Shown here: positions 44,285-54,273 of the stretch, piece after piece
Layout: every line of letters begins with the position of its first letter
Numbering within the stretch: position 1 is the first letter of the stretch
DNA from: Caenorhabditis remanei
Taxonomy: Eukaryota > Nematoda > Chromadorea > Rhabditida > Rhabditidae
Length of the DNA stretch: 64,000 nt
Direction of reading: 5' to 3'
Assembly (NCBI RefSeq): GCF_010183535.1
Contig: NC_071330.1
Coordinates: 15,667,717 to 15,731,716, forward strand
Made by a program: the position numbers and the translations under genes
Notes under the pieces: model-generated
Told to the model about the DNA's origin: nothing
What the model saw: the letters and a program-made list of their open reading frames with translations, nothing else
Databases searched by the model: none

Positions 44285-44685
44285 TTAGCACCTTTTTGGA
44301 ACGATACTTATTCAGAAAAATCACACGCTAACATTTTTCAAAAGGCAGAATTGTAATCATTCCTAAATGTAAAATGCCCGCAAGATTTTAAAGAAATGGA
44401 AAAGAACGGTGACCAAAATTGGCGCACAGAAGAAAAACACAAATAAAAGTATTAAGGAACATCAAACAGCAATTCATAGAATACTTTATTGATTATTGAA
44501 GCAAACAATAAAATACAATACAATTTCAACAACACAATATAAGCTACCGTGAAAACTGTATTATAGCGTTATGTTCTAAGACAGATTCGTTATACTACAG
44601 TTTCGCGGTATATAACAAGAAAAGTCAGGATAAAGGGAGTGTGACATAGAAAAAATCAAAGAATCATTCTTCATATGTGAATATT

Positions 44686-46299
44686 TTAATTGTAAAAGAG
44701 ACCAACAAATGAATTGGGATATTCCTGTAGCAGTTTTTCATTAAACACATCTTCCAACTCCTTTTCCTTGATATAAACATCCAGATTTAAAATGAATTGA
44801 TTGAAAGTATCCTCAACTTGAAATCTTCTTCCAATCCACTTCTCCGAATCAAATGCATCCGGACCTAGTTTCACTTCAAACGGTAGACATTTCTTATAAC
44901 ATTGCAAACAATGTTTTCTGAAATTATATTTTGGAGCAATTCCAAACAATTCTTCTTTTTTTGTCTCCTCATTGAGTTTTTTGACAATTGCTGATTCCAC
45001 AAAAAATTTGATATCCACAATCAAATTCTGAGGTTGTTCCATAGAGACCACGTACAATATAGTCGACATCTTCTTCTCGATATCATCATTGGCTATACAA
45101 CACCAATGAGACAGATCCATCGATATTTTGTCAGTTGGGAATAATCTTCTGATATTTGGAATGAAGTTGGCATATCCTCTCGGAGATTTGTATTTTGGAT
45201 AACGAACGCCTAGATCTCTCACACAATAGATCGAATCCGACATTTCCACATCGACATTAGTGAACTTTAGATCTGGAGACTTCTGAGTTTTGAAATATGG
45301 ATCATTTAGTCTGACTCGAGTGAAATAGTTATACTGTAACCAGTCGACACTGCACATCCCTTCATTCGTGAAATATATCATATTGAGTTGAATCGATTTT
45401 ACACTCCATTTCCTCAGAATCATATCTATAACTTCTCGTGGCATATGACGATGGTCATACTCAAGACCTTCCACTTCATCCGGGAAAACTCTGGTCTCAT
45501 TGATCCAAATAGAAAGTGTATCACAAGAAATTACTGGAAGAATAGTTTTATCCAGTTCTTTGAAACATTCTTCTTTGTTTTTTGACTTAGAGATGCAGTA
45601 CTCTGCAATGTCTTCGAATAGTTTATCAGTTACATGCAGTTTCTTGTAGTTCTTTGAATAAGTCATAGTTTGTAGTGTACTGAATCTTAATGGACCATAC
45701 TCGAGACACTTCTTGGCAATGTTAGAACACTTCACACACCCATCACATGCTTCCTCCAAGCCTATTAAAGATTCGATATGAGTTCCTGAAAAGCATATGG
45801 AATGACTTTTTCAAGTTTTTCAAGAAAACATACCGTTGCACCCGATTAGTTGAGAATGAATGAGGTCGTGAAGTCTGAGCATGAATTCATTTTTCAACAT
45901 CCATAACCTTCTTGTTGTAATCTTCTCAATTTTTGCACCAACTGCAGTATTTAGAAAACTAGAAAGAGATTCGTTAACTAAAAAATTATAATAATATAAC
46001 AAATCTTACATGAAGTATCCGAGAACATCCTGAGTTTTGACTTTTCGATAATTGATATAAATAAAATCCTTTGAAGTTTTCTCCCGTTCTTTCCGCTCAC
46101 AAACATACTCAATCTTCATTTTTCGATGATTTCTTCTAATTAGCCGTAGAAATGTATTATTTATTGATTTATTTACCAATCTGACATCCAAATTCTTCTT
46201 GAAGTCATCAGAAAGATAACTGAGAATGTTTTCAAGAAGATGTTGATTTGTGAATACTTTGGAATAAAGTATTTCAGTTACAGAGTTCATGACAGACAT
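44686..46299 (-). CDS. F-box-like family protein, copy F3
   Basis: Exons 46010-46299, 45834-45958 and 44686-45785 give 504 aa, starting MSVMNSVTEILYSKVFTN. The third intron of F1/F2/F5/F6 is absent: the frame reads straight through FKTQKSPDLKFTNVDVEM. The C-terminal half differs from the other four copies and matches F4 (RYPKYKSPRGYANFIPNIRR, CLQCYKKCLPFEVKLGPDAF). The Cys cluster is CDGCVKCSNIAKKC. The promoter block is at about 46353-46441 (CTGGGAAAC here). AATAAA (-) near 44482. Member of the inverted duplication; acidic gene B lies downstream. Intact. Confidence 0.75.
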
Positions 46300-46804
46300 T
46301 TTGGCAGAGAAAATACGGACGACTGAGGGAGTGAGAGTGAAGGAAGACTACACACAGTCGATGTTATCTCATCAATGCCAGTTTCCCAGAGTACAGATGG
46401 ATATTTGACTGACCCTTTCACACCCTAATTACTCTCATTCTCCTCCATCTCCCAGTGGTAATTCATATTGTATATTTGCTCTGGGTGGATAATCATTGTT
46501 CTCTTTCGTTTGTCTTCCGATTGGTTTGTATGATGCAAAAATTGAAAAAAACATTAAATGAAACAAAATAAAAAAGAAGAAAAAACATGGTTAGATACAG
46601 TTTTTTAATGAAGCCAAAAATTTGTTGTGGTGGTGAATAGCCTCATAATGAAATAGGTCGCATCGGATAACCTCCACTTGGGTCAGAGTCATTTCCTTGG
46701 TGAGTTCATACACGTTGACATTTCTGGAATAAAAAACACATTGAGAAAAGTAGAAAAAGGTTTCATAAATATATTAATTTTCAACGTGAGCTTTCCTCCC
46801 CATT

Positions 46805-47056
46805 TTAAACAAACAGAAAAAAGGGAAAGGTCAATCTTACCATTTGCCACATAAAATTAGTTATTTCGAAGAAAACGAACAGTGCGAACACGACAAGTGA
46901 TCCTAATAAAAGTATGTTTCTCACTTCCTCCCTGTTTGCGCGGATTAGCTTGTACGTAGTATAGTAATTGGGTAAAACAAATTGAATACTCTGAGCTCTA
47001 AGCTTATTTGGAGAACAGAGCCAAAACAAATCTTGTATAGGTTCGGGTCTCGCCAC
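46805..47056 (-). CDS. Small putative membrane protein, uncertain
   Basis: In the spacer between the two halves of the inverted duplication. The open frame MARPEPIQDLFWLCSPNKLR continues to YKLIRANREEVRNILL and one strong hydrophobic segment (LLLGSLVVFALFVFFEI). A donor-like ATG|GTAAGA follows WQM. A possible next exon (46594-46726, -) reads NVYELTKEMTLTQVEVIRCD, but its phase does not fit the simple join. Function unknown; may be a degraded gene. Confidence 0.3.
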   Translation of the reverse strand: MARPEPIQDLFWLCSPNKLRAQSIQFVLPNYYTTYKLIRANREEVRNILLLGSLVVFALFVFFEITNFMWQMVRLTFPFFLFV

Positions 47057-47248
47057 GTACCCATTAGGTTATTGTAGGCTGCGTTCTCTTGCTGAAAAAC
47101 TAAAGTGCGCGCACGAGAATACTCTGAATCGATTTCTACTCAAAAACGGTGAAAATGAAACTTTTTTTCCGAATGGGGTTATGTTAACCGTGGGTCACGT
47201 AAATTCGAAAATAGAACTTTCAAAGATTCGAAAAATAGAACTTTCAAG

Positions 47249-47659
47249 CAGACTTGTCACGGGCCGGGCCGGGCCGGGCCAAAATCAGGAAAAATCTCGG
47301 CCCGGCCCGGCCCGGCCCGGCCCGTAGCCCGGCCCGGCCCGCTCGGCCCGTTTTGAAACAGTTTTTGAAACATTTTTGAAAATTTGATGTTTTTTTGGAA
47401 AATTTTGAAAATTTTTGAAATTTTTTGAAAAAAGTATAGTTTTCGAGTAAACATTTAAAATTGAATCAAAATGTGAATATGTATGATAATTTAAGCATTT
47501 TTACTCTTTTTTTTCGAAAAATTTCAAAAAAAAATTGGTAAAAATGGGTACCCATTTTTGAATCCGGGCCGACCGGGCCGGGCCAAGAGGAATTTCGGCC
47601 CGGCCCGGCCCGGTCAAGAAAAATCTCGGCCCGGGCCGGCCCGATTTTTGACAAGTCTG
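47249..47659. mobile_element. hAT-type MITE with GGCCCG-repeat interior
   Basis: Ends CAGACTTGTCA and reverse complement, TSD CTTTCAAG (47241-47248, 47660-47667). Arrays of GGGCC/GGCCCGGCCC stand just inside both ends around an AT-rich centre. Located in the spacer of the inverted duplication. Confidence 0.9.
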
Positions 47660-47799
47660 CTTTCAAGACCGTGTCTGATCGATTCTTAATCTCGCTTTCT
47701 GTCTACCATTAGACAACTTCTATGAAACAAATCGTAATTTGCCGGAACTTTTTGGGTCAGCCGCTACCGTACGGGTAGTTTTTTTTTCAATCCTAGAAG

Positions 47800-47960
47800 G
47801 AATCCGCCATGTAGGTGCTCACAGGGGTGCGAGACGTAAGATCCGCAACAAAAATTGTTGAATTTACCGGCCGAGTCGCGTTGCGTGCGCGTAGCGGTTT
47901 TCATTAAAAGATACGAGAAACACACGCTAAACTTGAATTTGGCACTCAGCCAAGTCTCAA
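47800..47960 (-). repeat. Inverted copy of the repeat at 32775-32925
   Basis: Reads, on the minus strand, ACTTGGCTGAGTGCCAAATT, then AAGTTTAGCGTGTGTTTCTC and CGACTCGGCCGGTAAATT. A sequence to its right (48040-48130) is not shared. Confidence 0.7.
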
Positions 47961-48432
47961 AATTTAAAATCGGGAACAGTAGAAATGTGAATGGACTGAG
48001 ATCTGGATGATGTTTCCTGAATTCCTGTTCATCCCGTTCAAGGCTGTCGTACGGCCGGCCGCCGCTTTTTCTTGAAAATCTCAAACAGTCGCAGTCGGCC
48101 CAAAAAAATGCTGGCACTCGTGGGGGTCGAAGCCTGGTTGTCAAATTGATACCAAAAAGTTAAGAAGTATATAAACTTATGCTTCCCTTAGAATACCCAG
48201 AGGTGGGCGCCGGTTAGTTGACCTGATTTACCTATTCCATCCCATCCCATTTTTCACGGCTAACATCCAAAACGAGTCGAGGTTCCCAGATTGGTACTAC
48301 CCACGCACCAAAAATTACATGAGCGAACTGTTTGTGAATGTTTCTTTTCTTCTTTTTTTCATTTCTTTTTTGTTTCACTTTTTGATTCATACCAATCGGA
48401 AGACAAAACGAGAGAGAACAATGATTCTGCAC

Positions 48433-48828
48433 TAGGCTTGGTCGGAGTCGGAGAATCGGATACTCCAATTCTCCGATTCTCCGACTTTTTTCGGACAATT
48501 TCTCCGACTTCTTTTTTTCGGAGAAATAATCCGAAATTCTCCGAAAAAAAAGTCGGAGAATTTCGTAGAATACCGGAGACAACGACACTCCAAACTCTGT
48601 TTTTGTTGTATTTTTACTCGTAAAAGCTTTTAATGATGATTAAACATGTTTTAGAAAGGTGAATTCGGAAAAATACAACAGAAAATCCGTTTTAAAATCA
48701 TTTTTGGGAACATTTTTGGATTCTCCGAAATTATCCGAAATTCTCCGATTCTCCGAGAAAAAAAATCGGAGAAAATTTCGGATATCCGATTCTCCGAAAT
48801 TTTTTTTATTTTTCTCCGACCAAGCCTG
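48433..48828. mobile_element. hAT-type MITE with TCTCCGA-repeat interior
   Basis: Ends YAGGCTTGGTCGGAG and reverse complement, TSD TTCTGCAC (48425-48432, 48829-48836). The inside is made of ATTCTCCGA/GGAGAATCGGA units. It lies about 190 bp upstream of F-box-like copy F4; the homologous stretch upstream of F3 (46470-46505) lacks it, so it arrived after the inverted duplication. Confidence 0.9.
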
Positions 48829-48880
48829 TTCTGCACCCAGAGCAAATACACAATAAGGATTGGATTTGAATGATGGTGGA

Positions 48881-48972
48881 AGATGAGAGTAATTAGGGTG
48901 TGAAAGGGTCATTCGAATAACCATCTGTGCTGTGGGAAACTGGCATTGATGAGATAACATCGACTGTGTGTA
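48881..48972 (+). promoter_or_regulatory. Conserved upstream block of the F-box-like family (F4 copy)
   Basis: Contains GAGAGTAATTAGGGTGTGAA, TCATTCGAATAACCATCTGT, CTGTGGGAAACTGGC and GAGATAACATCGACTGTG. It ends about 50 bp before the ATG. Same order as in the other five genes. Confidence 0.55.
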
Positions 48973-49021
48973 GTCTTCTCTCACTGTCACTTCCTCAGTC
49001 TTTCGCATTTTCTCTGCCAAA

Positions 49022-50645
49022 ATGTTTGTCAAGAAAAACTCTGTAACTGAAATACTCTATGCAAAAGTATTCACAAATCAACATCTTCTTGAAAACATTC
49101 TCAGTTATCTTTCTGATGACTTCAAGAAGAATTTGGATGTTAGATTGGTGAATAAATCAATAAATAACACATTTCTACGGCTAATAAGAAGAAATCATCG
49201 AACAATGAAGATTGAGTATGTTTGTGAGCGGAAAGAACGGGAGAAAACTTCAAAGGATTTTATTTATATCAATTATCGAAAAGTCAAAACTCAGGATGTT
49301 CTCGGATACTTCATGTAAGATTTGTTATATTATTATAATTTTTTAGTTAACGAATCTCTTTCTAGTTTTCTAAATACTGCAGTTGGTGCAAAAATTGAGA
49401 AGATTACAACAAGAAGGCTATGGATGTTGAAAAATAAATTCATGATCAGACTTCACGACCTCATTCATTCTCAACTAATCGGGAGCAACGGTATATTTTC
49501 TTTGAAAAATTTGAAAAATCAGTCATTCTATAATTTGCGTTTCAGGAACTCATATCCAATCTCTAATAGGCCTGGAGGAAATCTGCAATGGTTGTGAGAA
49601 GTGTTTTAATATTGCCAAGAAGTGTCTCGAGTATGGTCCATTAAGATTCAGTACACTACAAACTATGACTTACTCAAAGAACTACAAGAAACTGCATGTG
49701 ACTGATAAACTATTCGAAGACATTGCAGAGTACTGTATCTCTAAGTCAAAAAACAAAGAAGAATGTTTCCAAGAACTGGATAACACTATTTTTCCAGTAA
49801 TTTCTTGTGATACACTTTCTATTTGGATCAATGAGACCAGAGTTTTCCCGGATGGAATGGAAGGTCTTGAGTATGACCATCGTCATATGCCACGAGAAGT
49901 TATAGATGTCATTCTGAGGAAATGGAGTGTAAAATCGATTCAACTCAATATGATATATTTCACGAATGAAGGGATGTGCAGTGTCGACTGGTTACAGTAT
50001 GACTATTTCACTCGAGTCAGACTAAATGATCCATATTTCAAAACTCAGAAGTCTCCAGATCTAAAGTTCACAAATGTCGATGTGGAAATGTCGGATTCGA
50101 TCTATTGTGTGAGAGATCTAGGCGTTCGTTATCCAAAATACAAATCTCCGAGAGGGTACGCCAACTTCATTCCAAATATTAGAAGATTATTCCCAACTGA
50201 CAAAATATCGATGGATCTGTCACATTGGTGTTGTATAGCCAATGATGATATCGAGAAGAAGATGTCGACTATATTGTACGTGGTCTCAATGGAACAGCCT
50301 CAGAATTTGAGTGTGGATATCAAATTTTTTGTGGAATCAGCAATTGTCAAAAAACTCAATGAGGAGACAAAAAAAGAAGAATTGTTTGGAATTGCTCCGA
50401 AATATAATTTCAGAAAACATTGTTTGCAATGTTATAAAAAATCTCTACCGTTTGAAGTGAAACTAGGTCCGGATGCATTTAATTCGGAGAAATGGATTGG
50501 AAGAAGGTTTCAAGTAAAAAATACTATCAATCAATTCAATTTCAATTTGGATGTGTATATCAAAGAGAAGGATTTGGAAGATGAATTGGATAAGGAAATG
50601 TTGCAAAAATATCCTAATTCTTTTGTCGGACACTTTTACAATTGA
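49022..50645 (+). CDS. F-box-like family protein, copy F4
   Basis: Exons 49022-49314, 49366-49490 and 49546-50645 give 505 aa. The start differs from the other copies (MFVKKNSVTEILYAKVF, one residue longer). As in F3 the third intron is missing. Cys cluster CNGCEKCFNIAKKC in exon 3, the RFSTLQTMTYSKNYKKLHV hallmark, then EYDHRHMPREVIDVILRKW, and the end MLQKYPNSFVGHFYN. Almost the same protein as F3, from which it is separated by the spacer of the inverted duplication. Acidic gene A lies downstream on the same strand. AATAAA near 50857. Intact. Confidence 0.75.
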
Positions 50646-51255
50646 AATATTCACATCTGGAGAACAATTCTACGGCTTTCCTCTTTTTTTCTTCTATGTC
50701 TCAAGTCTTCCGTCCTGACTTTCCTTGTTATATACCGTAAAAACTATATTTGAACGGTAATTGTAATCTAATACCGTTATAATGCATACCGTTATAATTC
50801 ACTTTTTTTTAAAATTGTATTCAAAACGTTTTCATTTTTTTGCTTCAGTAATCAATAAAATATATTCTACGAATTGCTGTTTGATGTTTCTAAATACTTG
50901 TTCTTCTGTACAGCAAATTTGGTCATCGTTCTTTTCAATTTTTCGGAAAACCATTTTTTTAGGAATAATAACAACTCTGTCTTTTGAAAAATATAATCTT
51001 CTGGTTGTTCTCAATAAGTATCGTTTCACGAAATAGCCGACAAGTGTGCCCTAATGATAACATTGGCCAAAAGACGGAAAACAACATTGAAAAATTGTTC
51101 TCAGTCTCTTTATTTTCAGTGATATTCTAACTATTTTAATGTCATTCTTGGGGCACACTTGTTGAATAATTCCGCCACAAATATGAGGGGCAATACGAGT
51201 TCGTGCATTCAATAATATTGATACGCGATTAAATTTAATTTAAAAAATTTCAGCA

Positions 51256-53774
51256 ATGGACGAACATGACGATGAAAGTCAAGGAAATTCGTCTGGAAAT
51301 AGAGGACAGAAAAGAGGAAGAAGCAACGAAGAAGACGATAGACAAGCGGCCCAAACAAAGAGAGTGAAGGAGGTAAGTGCGTCAGTTACAGAGTTGAGCG
51401 GAATGCGGTTTTTGAAATGGCGGAGTTATTTTTTCAAAACACCCCCTCCCCCCCCCCCCTCACTTTGAAAAAATCTTTCTTCTAGGCTGAAGAGGCTGAA
51501 GATGTTGAAGATGGTGAAGGAGGCAACGAAGGAGCAGGAGCCCCACTTGCAGCCGAGGAAGGTGGTGAAGGAGGCAACGAAGGAGCAGGAGCCCCACTTG
51601 CAGCCGAGGAAGGTGGTGGAGGCGGCAACGACGGAGGAGGAGCCCCACTTGCAGCCGAGGAAGGTGGTGAAGGAGGCAACGAAGGAGCAGGAGCCCCACT
51701 TGCAGCCGAGGAAGGTGGTGAAGGAGGCAACGAAGGAGCAGGAGCCCCACTTGCAGCCGAGGAAGGTGGTGAAGGAGGCAACGAAGGAGCAGGAGCCCCA
51801 CTTGCAGCCGAGGAAGGTGGTGGAGGCGGCAACGACGGAGGAGGAGCCCCACTTGCAGCCGAGGAAGGTGGTGAAGGAGGCAACGAAGGAGCAGGAGCCC
51901 CACTTGCAGCCGAGGAAGGTGGTGAAGGAGGCAACGAAGGAGCAGGAGCCCCACTTGCAGCCGAGGAAGGTGGTGGAGGCGGCAACGACGGAGGAGGAGC
52001 CCCACTTGCAGCCGAGGAAGGTGGTGAAGGAGGCAACGAAGGAGCAGGAGCCCCACTTGCAGCCGAGGAAGGTGGTGAAGGAGGCAACGAAGGAGCAGGA
52101 GCCCCACTTGCAGCCGAGGAAGGTGGTGGAGGCGGCAACGACGGAGGAGGAGCCCCACTTGCAGCCGAGGAAGGTGGTGAAGGAGGCAACGAAGGAGCAG
52201 GAGCCCCACTTGCAGCCGAGGAAGGTGGTGAAGGAGGCAACGAAGGAGCAGGAGCCCCACTTGCAGCCGAGGAAGGTGGTGAAGGAGGCAACGAAGGAGC
52301 AGGAGCCCCACTTGCAGGGGAAGAAGTCGAGGTAATTATCTCTCTCACTCTTTGTAACATACCCACAAAAATTTAAGATGCCGTTTTCAATCTATGCGGA
52401 CATTCAAGGATACGTGCGTGTCGCTCCACCAGTGAGTTTATTCAAATAGTTGACCCAGCATTTCATCAAAGTTTTTAGGGAGGTCTTGAAGAGTTTGGTT
52501 TAAACGAAGATGGATTCCTATACCTTGCCGTGCCAGTGAGTTTTACTCGTATTGTTGAAGACTTAAAGTCGATGCGCTTTCTTTTAAAAAGCTGTTCCCT
52601 GTCAAAAAAAAAAACAAAGGTTCGGCCTACATGGGGGCAGCTATAGTGAACGAGCGGAGCCTATTGCGCCTATCGATCGTGAATAAAAATATCTCACACT
52701 AGCAACGGACCGGGACATGACGGGAACTTTCACGGCCCGAAGGCCCGCCTAAAAACTATAAATACAAATTTTTGAATTTTATTCTGGTGAAAAAATCGGT
52801 ACTTTTTTTGAACTTTTCATAATAAAAAAGTTTTTGAATTCTGAATTTTGGCGTCAATTACTTGCGCCTTCGGGCCGGGTTTTAATTTAGCTGATAAGGC
52901 CCGGCCACGGCTTGAAAAGTACCGTAAAAACTGTAATATAGGCGCATGCGCCTCTATTTTTCAACCCCCTTCCGAAAGTGCTCTTCTATTACAGGGGCGC
53001 CTCTATTAGAGGGTGCGCCACTACTAGAGGGGCGCCTCTAATAAAGGGGCGCTTCTATTACAGTTTAACGGTATACTTACTAGGAAATACTTACTAGGGA
53101 ATGACTCGCACAATGGTTGAAGATATACAAAGTCCGACTTCTAACCATGGTCACAGAAAAGTTAGTTTTCTCGAAAAAAAATTATTTTTCTTAAAACGTC
53201 GAAGGCGGTCAATATGGACTGGAAAAGCTTCAAAAATCGATTTTGGCCACACTCTGATGACTAATGGCAACCAAAAACGAGACCTACAAAAAATAAAAAA
53301 ATAAGCAAAAAAAGGCAAAGAATCGAACCATAGAGTATCCAACTACTACCCCACATGCAACCCCCTAGACCATTCGGCCGTTGATTTATCTATCCCCCAA
53401 ATGGATTCACGTGTTGGGGCAACACGCCAGTTGAAAATTTTATTATGAGCACTGAAATTTAAGCAAGCTTTGGAGCCGAATTTCTCAAAACTGGGAGCGC
53501 CATTGCAAAAACTGAATATACATAGATAGAAATCAGGGAAACGTCAACTTTCCAGTGATATATATCGTGTTGTATATCTCCAACCATAGTGTGAGTCATT
53601 CCCTAGTTAGCCAATTTTTCTAATTTTCAGCCTATCGAAAACGTGGAAGTAATCGGAGATGATCAATGGGAGCCAGTGGAGATGGAACAGATAGAAGAAA
53701 TGGAGGAGAACGTAGATGAACCAGAACAGGAAGTCCTGGAGAACGATGACTCAGCAACAGAAGATGAGAATTGA
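51256..53774 (+). CDS. Acidic repeat protein, copy A (intact)
   Basis: Exons 51256-51372, 51486-52331, 52378-52431, 52479-52535 and 53631-53774, all phase 0, give 405 aa. Exon 1 is hydrophilic with basic patches (GQKRGRSNEEDD, TKRVKE), possibly nuclear targeting (inference). Exon 2 holds 16 copies of a 17-residue repeat, GGEGGNEGAGAPLAAEE or GGGGGNDGGGAPLAAEE. The small exons are MPFSIYADIQGYVRVAPP and GGLEEFGLNEDGFLYLAVP. The tail is PIENVEVIGDDQWEPVEM.., Glu/Asp-rich, ending SATEDEN. Copy B at 40573-41978 confirms the exon borders, including the unusual AATTTAAG acceptor of exon 3. Intron 1 holds one end of a TTCCGC-type hAT MITE; intron 4 holds two elements. Disordered and acidic; role unknown. 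Confidence 0.65.
51511..52326 (+). repeat. 51-bp coding minisatellite, 16 units
   Basis: The unit contains GTGGTGAAGGAGGCAACGAA and AGCCCCACTTGCAGCCGAGG; 51 is a multiple of 3, so the frame is kept. Two unit types differ at several bases (GAAGGAGGCAACGAAGGAGC against GGAGGCGGCAACGACGGAGG). Their order is K K A, K K K A, K K A, K K A, K K K, which points to a 153-bp higher-order unit. Units of one type are almost identical, so it is young or homogenised. Confidence 0.95.
52922..53071. mobile_element. MITE with GGCGC motifs (TA TSD)
   Basis: CCGTAAAAACTGTAATATAG at the left and the reverse complement of CCGTTAAACTGTAATAGAAG at the right, flanked by TA. Inside, TCTATTACAGGGGCGCCTC-type units repeat. 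Related to 9592-9863. In intron 4 of acidic gene A. Confidence 0.8.
53094..53606. mobile_element. MITE with CTAGGGAATGACTC ends (TTA flanks)
   Basis: CTAGGGAATGACTCGCACAA at the left and reverse complement of CTAGGGAATGACTCACACTA at the right, then TGGTTGnAGATATACAA on both arms; TTA on both sides. It carries a tRNA-like block (53313-53383). The same TIR core occurs in the MULE-like element at 42437 and 43891. In intron 4 of acidic gene A. Confidence 0.75.
53313..53383 (-). other. tRNA-like block (Pol III box A and box B)
   Basis: The minus strand reads CGGCCGAATGGTCTAGGGGG (box A-like), an arm around GTAGTAGTTGGATACTC, then TATGGTTCGATTCTTTG (box B-like GGTTCGATTC), followed by a TTTTTTT run that could end Pol III transcription. 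The acceptor stem does not pair well, so it is not called a functional tRNA. Probably a tRNA-derived segment carried by the MITE. Confidence 0.4.
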
Positions 53775-54001
53775 CGAGGAGAAGATTAGGAGATTATGAG
53801 GACTGAGAATAAAACGTTTTCTTAGATTTCTGATTTTTCTGTTTTTTTATTTTTCAGAACATTTTTTCATGATCGAAGTGAAAAACATGTGAGACAGTTC
53901 TGCTAACTTGTGATTTTTCCTCGTTTTTTGAAAAGGGCTCATCAGTTTCTTGCTTGCTGGCGTCAAAGATTGGTTTTTTTGCATCCAACTCGTTTTTTGT
54001 A

Positions 54002-54273
54002 CAGTAACCCGATGAATCTCACTCCAATTACTCAAGTCCTTGGATATTTAGGATACGGCATGTTAAGACAGTTCAAATAAGTATAATCATATATATATAT
54101 ATATATATATATATCCGAAAATTTTGGTTTTTGACCACGAAAATCGTGGTGGGGCCCGAAATTTTCGGATTTTCGGAATATAGGCATGATTGTACTCATT
54201 TGAAAGGTCCCAACGAGCTGAGTCTTAATAAACTAGAATTTCAGTAATTGGGCTGAAATTCATCGGGTTACTG
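54002..54273. mobile_element. MITE (TA TSD) with an AT microsatellite
   Basis: CAGTAACCCGATGAATCTCA and reverse complement of CAGTAACCCGATGAATTTCA at the ends, each next to TA. The inside holds (AT)n and a hairpin with GTATAATCAT/ATAGGCATGATTGTAC. A related inner part occurs at 60675-60790. Confidence 0.8.
54089..54114 (+). repeat. (AT)n microsatellite
   Basis: About 13 AT units inside the MITE 54002-54273. Confidence 0.9.

Noticed and set aside
51460..52366. Long minus-strand frames of 283 and 294 codons (Leu/His-rich and Pro/Ser-rich) and a 277-codon alternate plus frame
   Set aside because: They are by-products of the 51-bp tandem repeat. The Gly/Glu/Ala frame joins exons at both sides in phase and fits the paralogous gene B.
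53313..53383. Functional tRNA gene
   Set aside because: Box A and B text is good, but stems pair poorly and it lies inside a MITE; kept only as a tRNA-like block.
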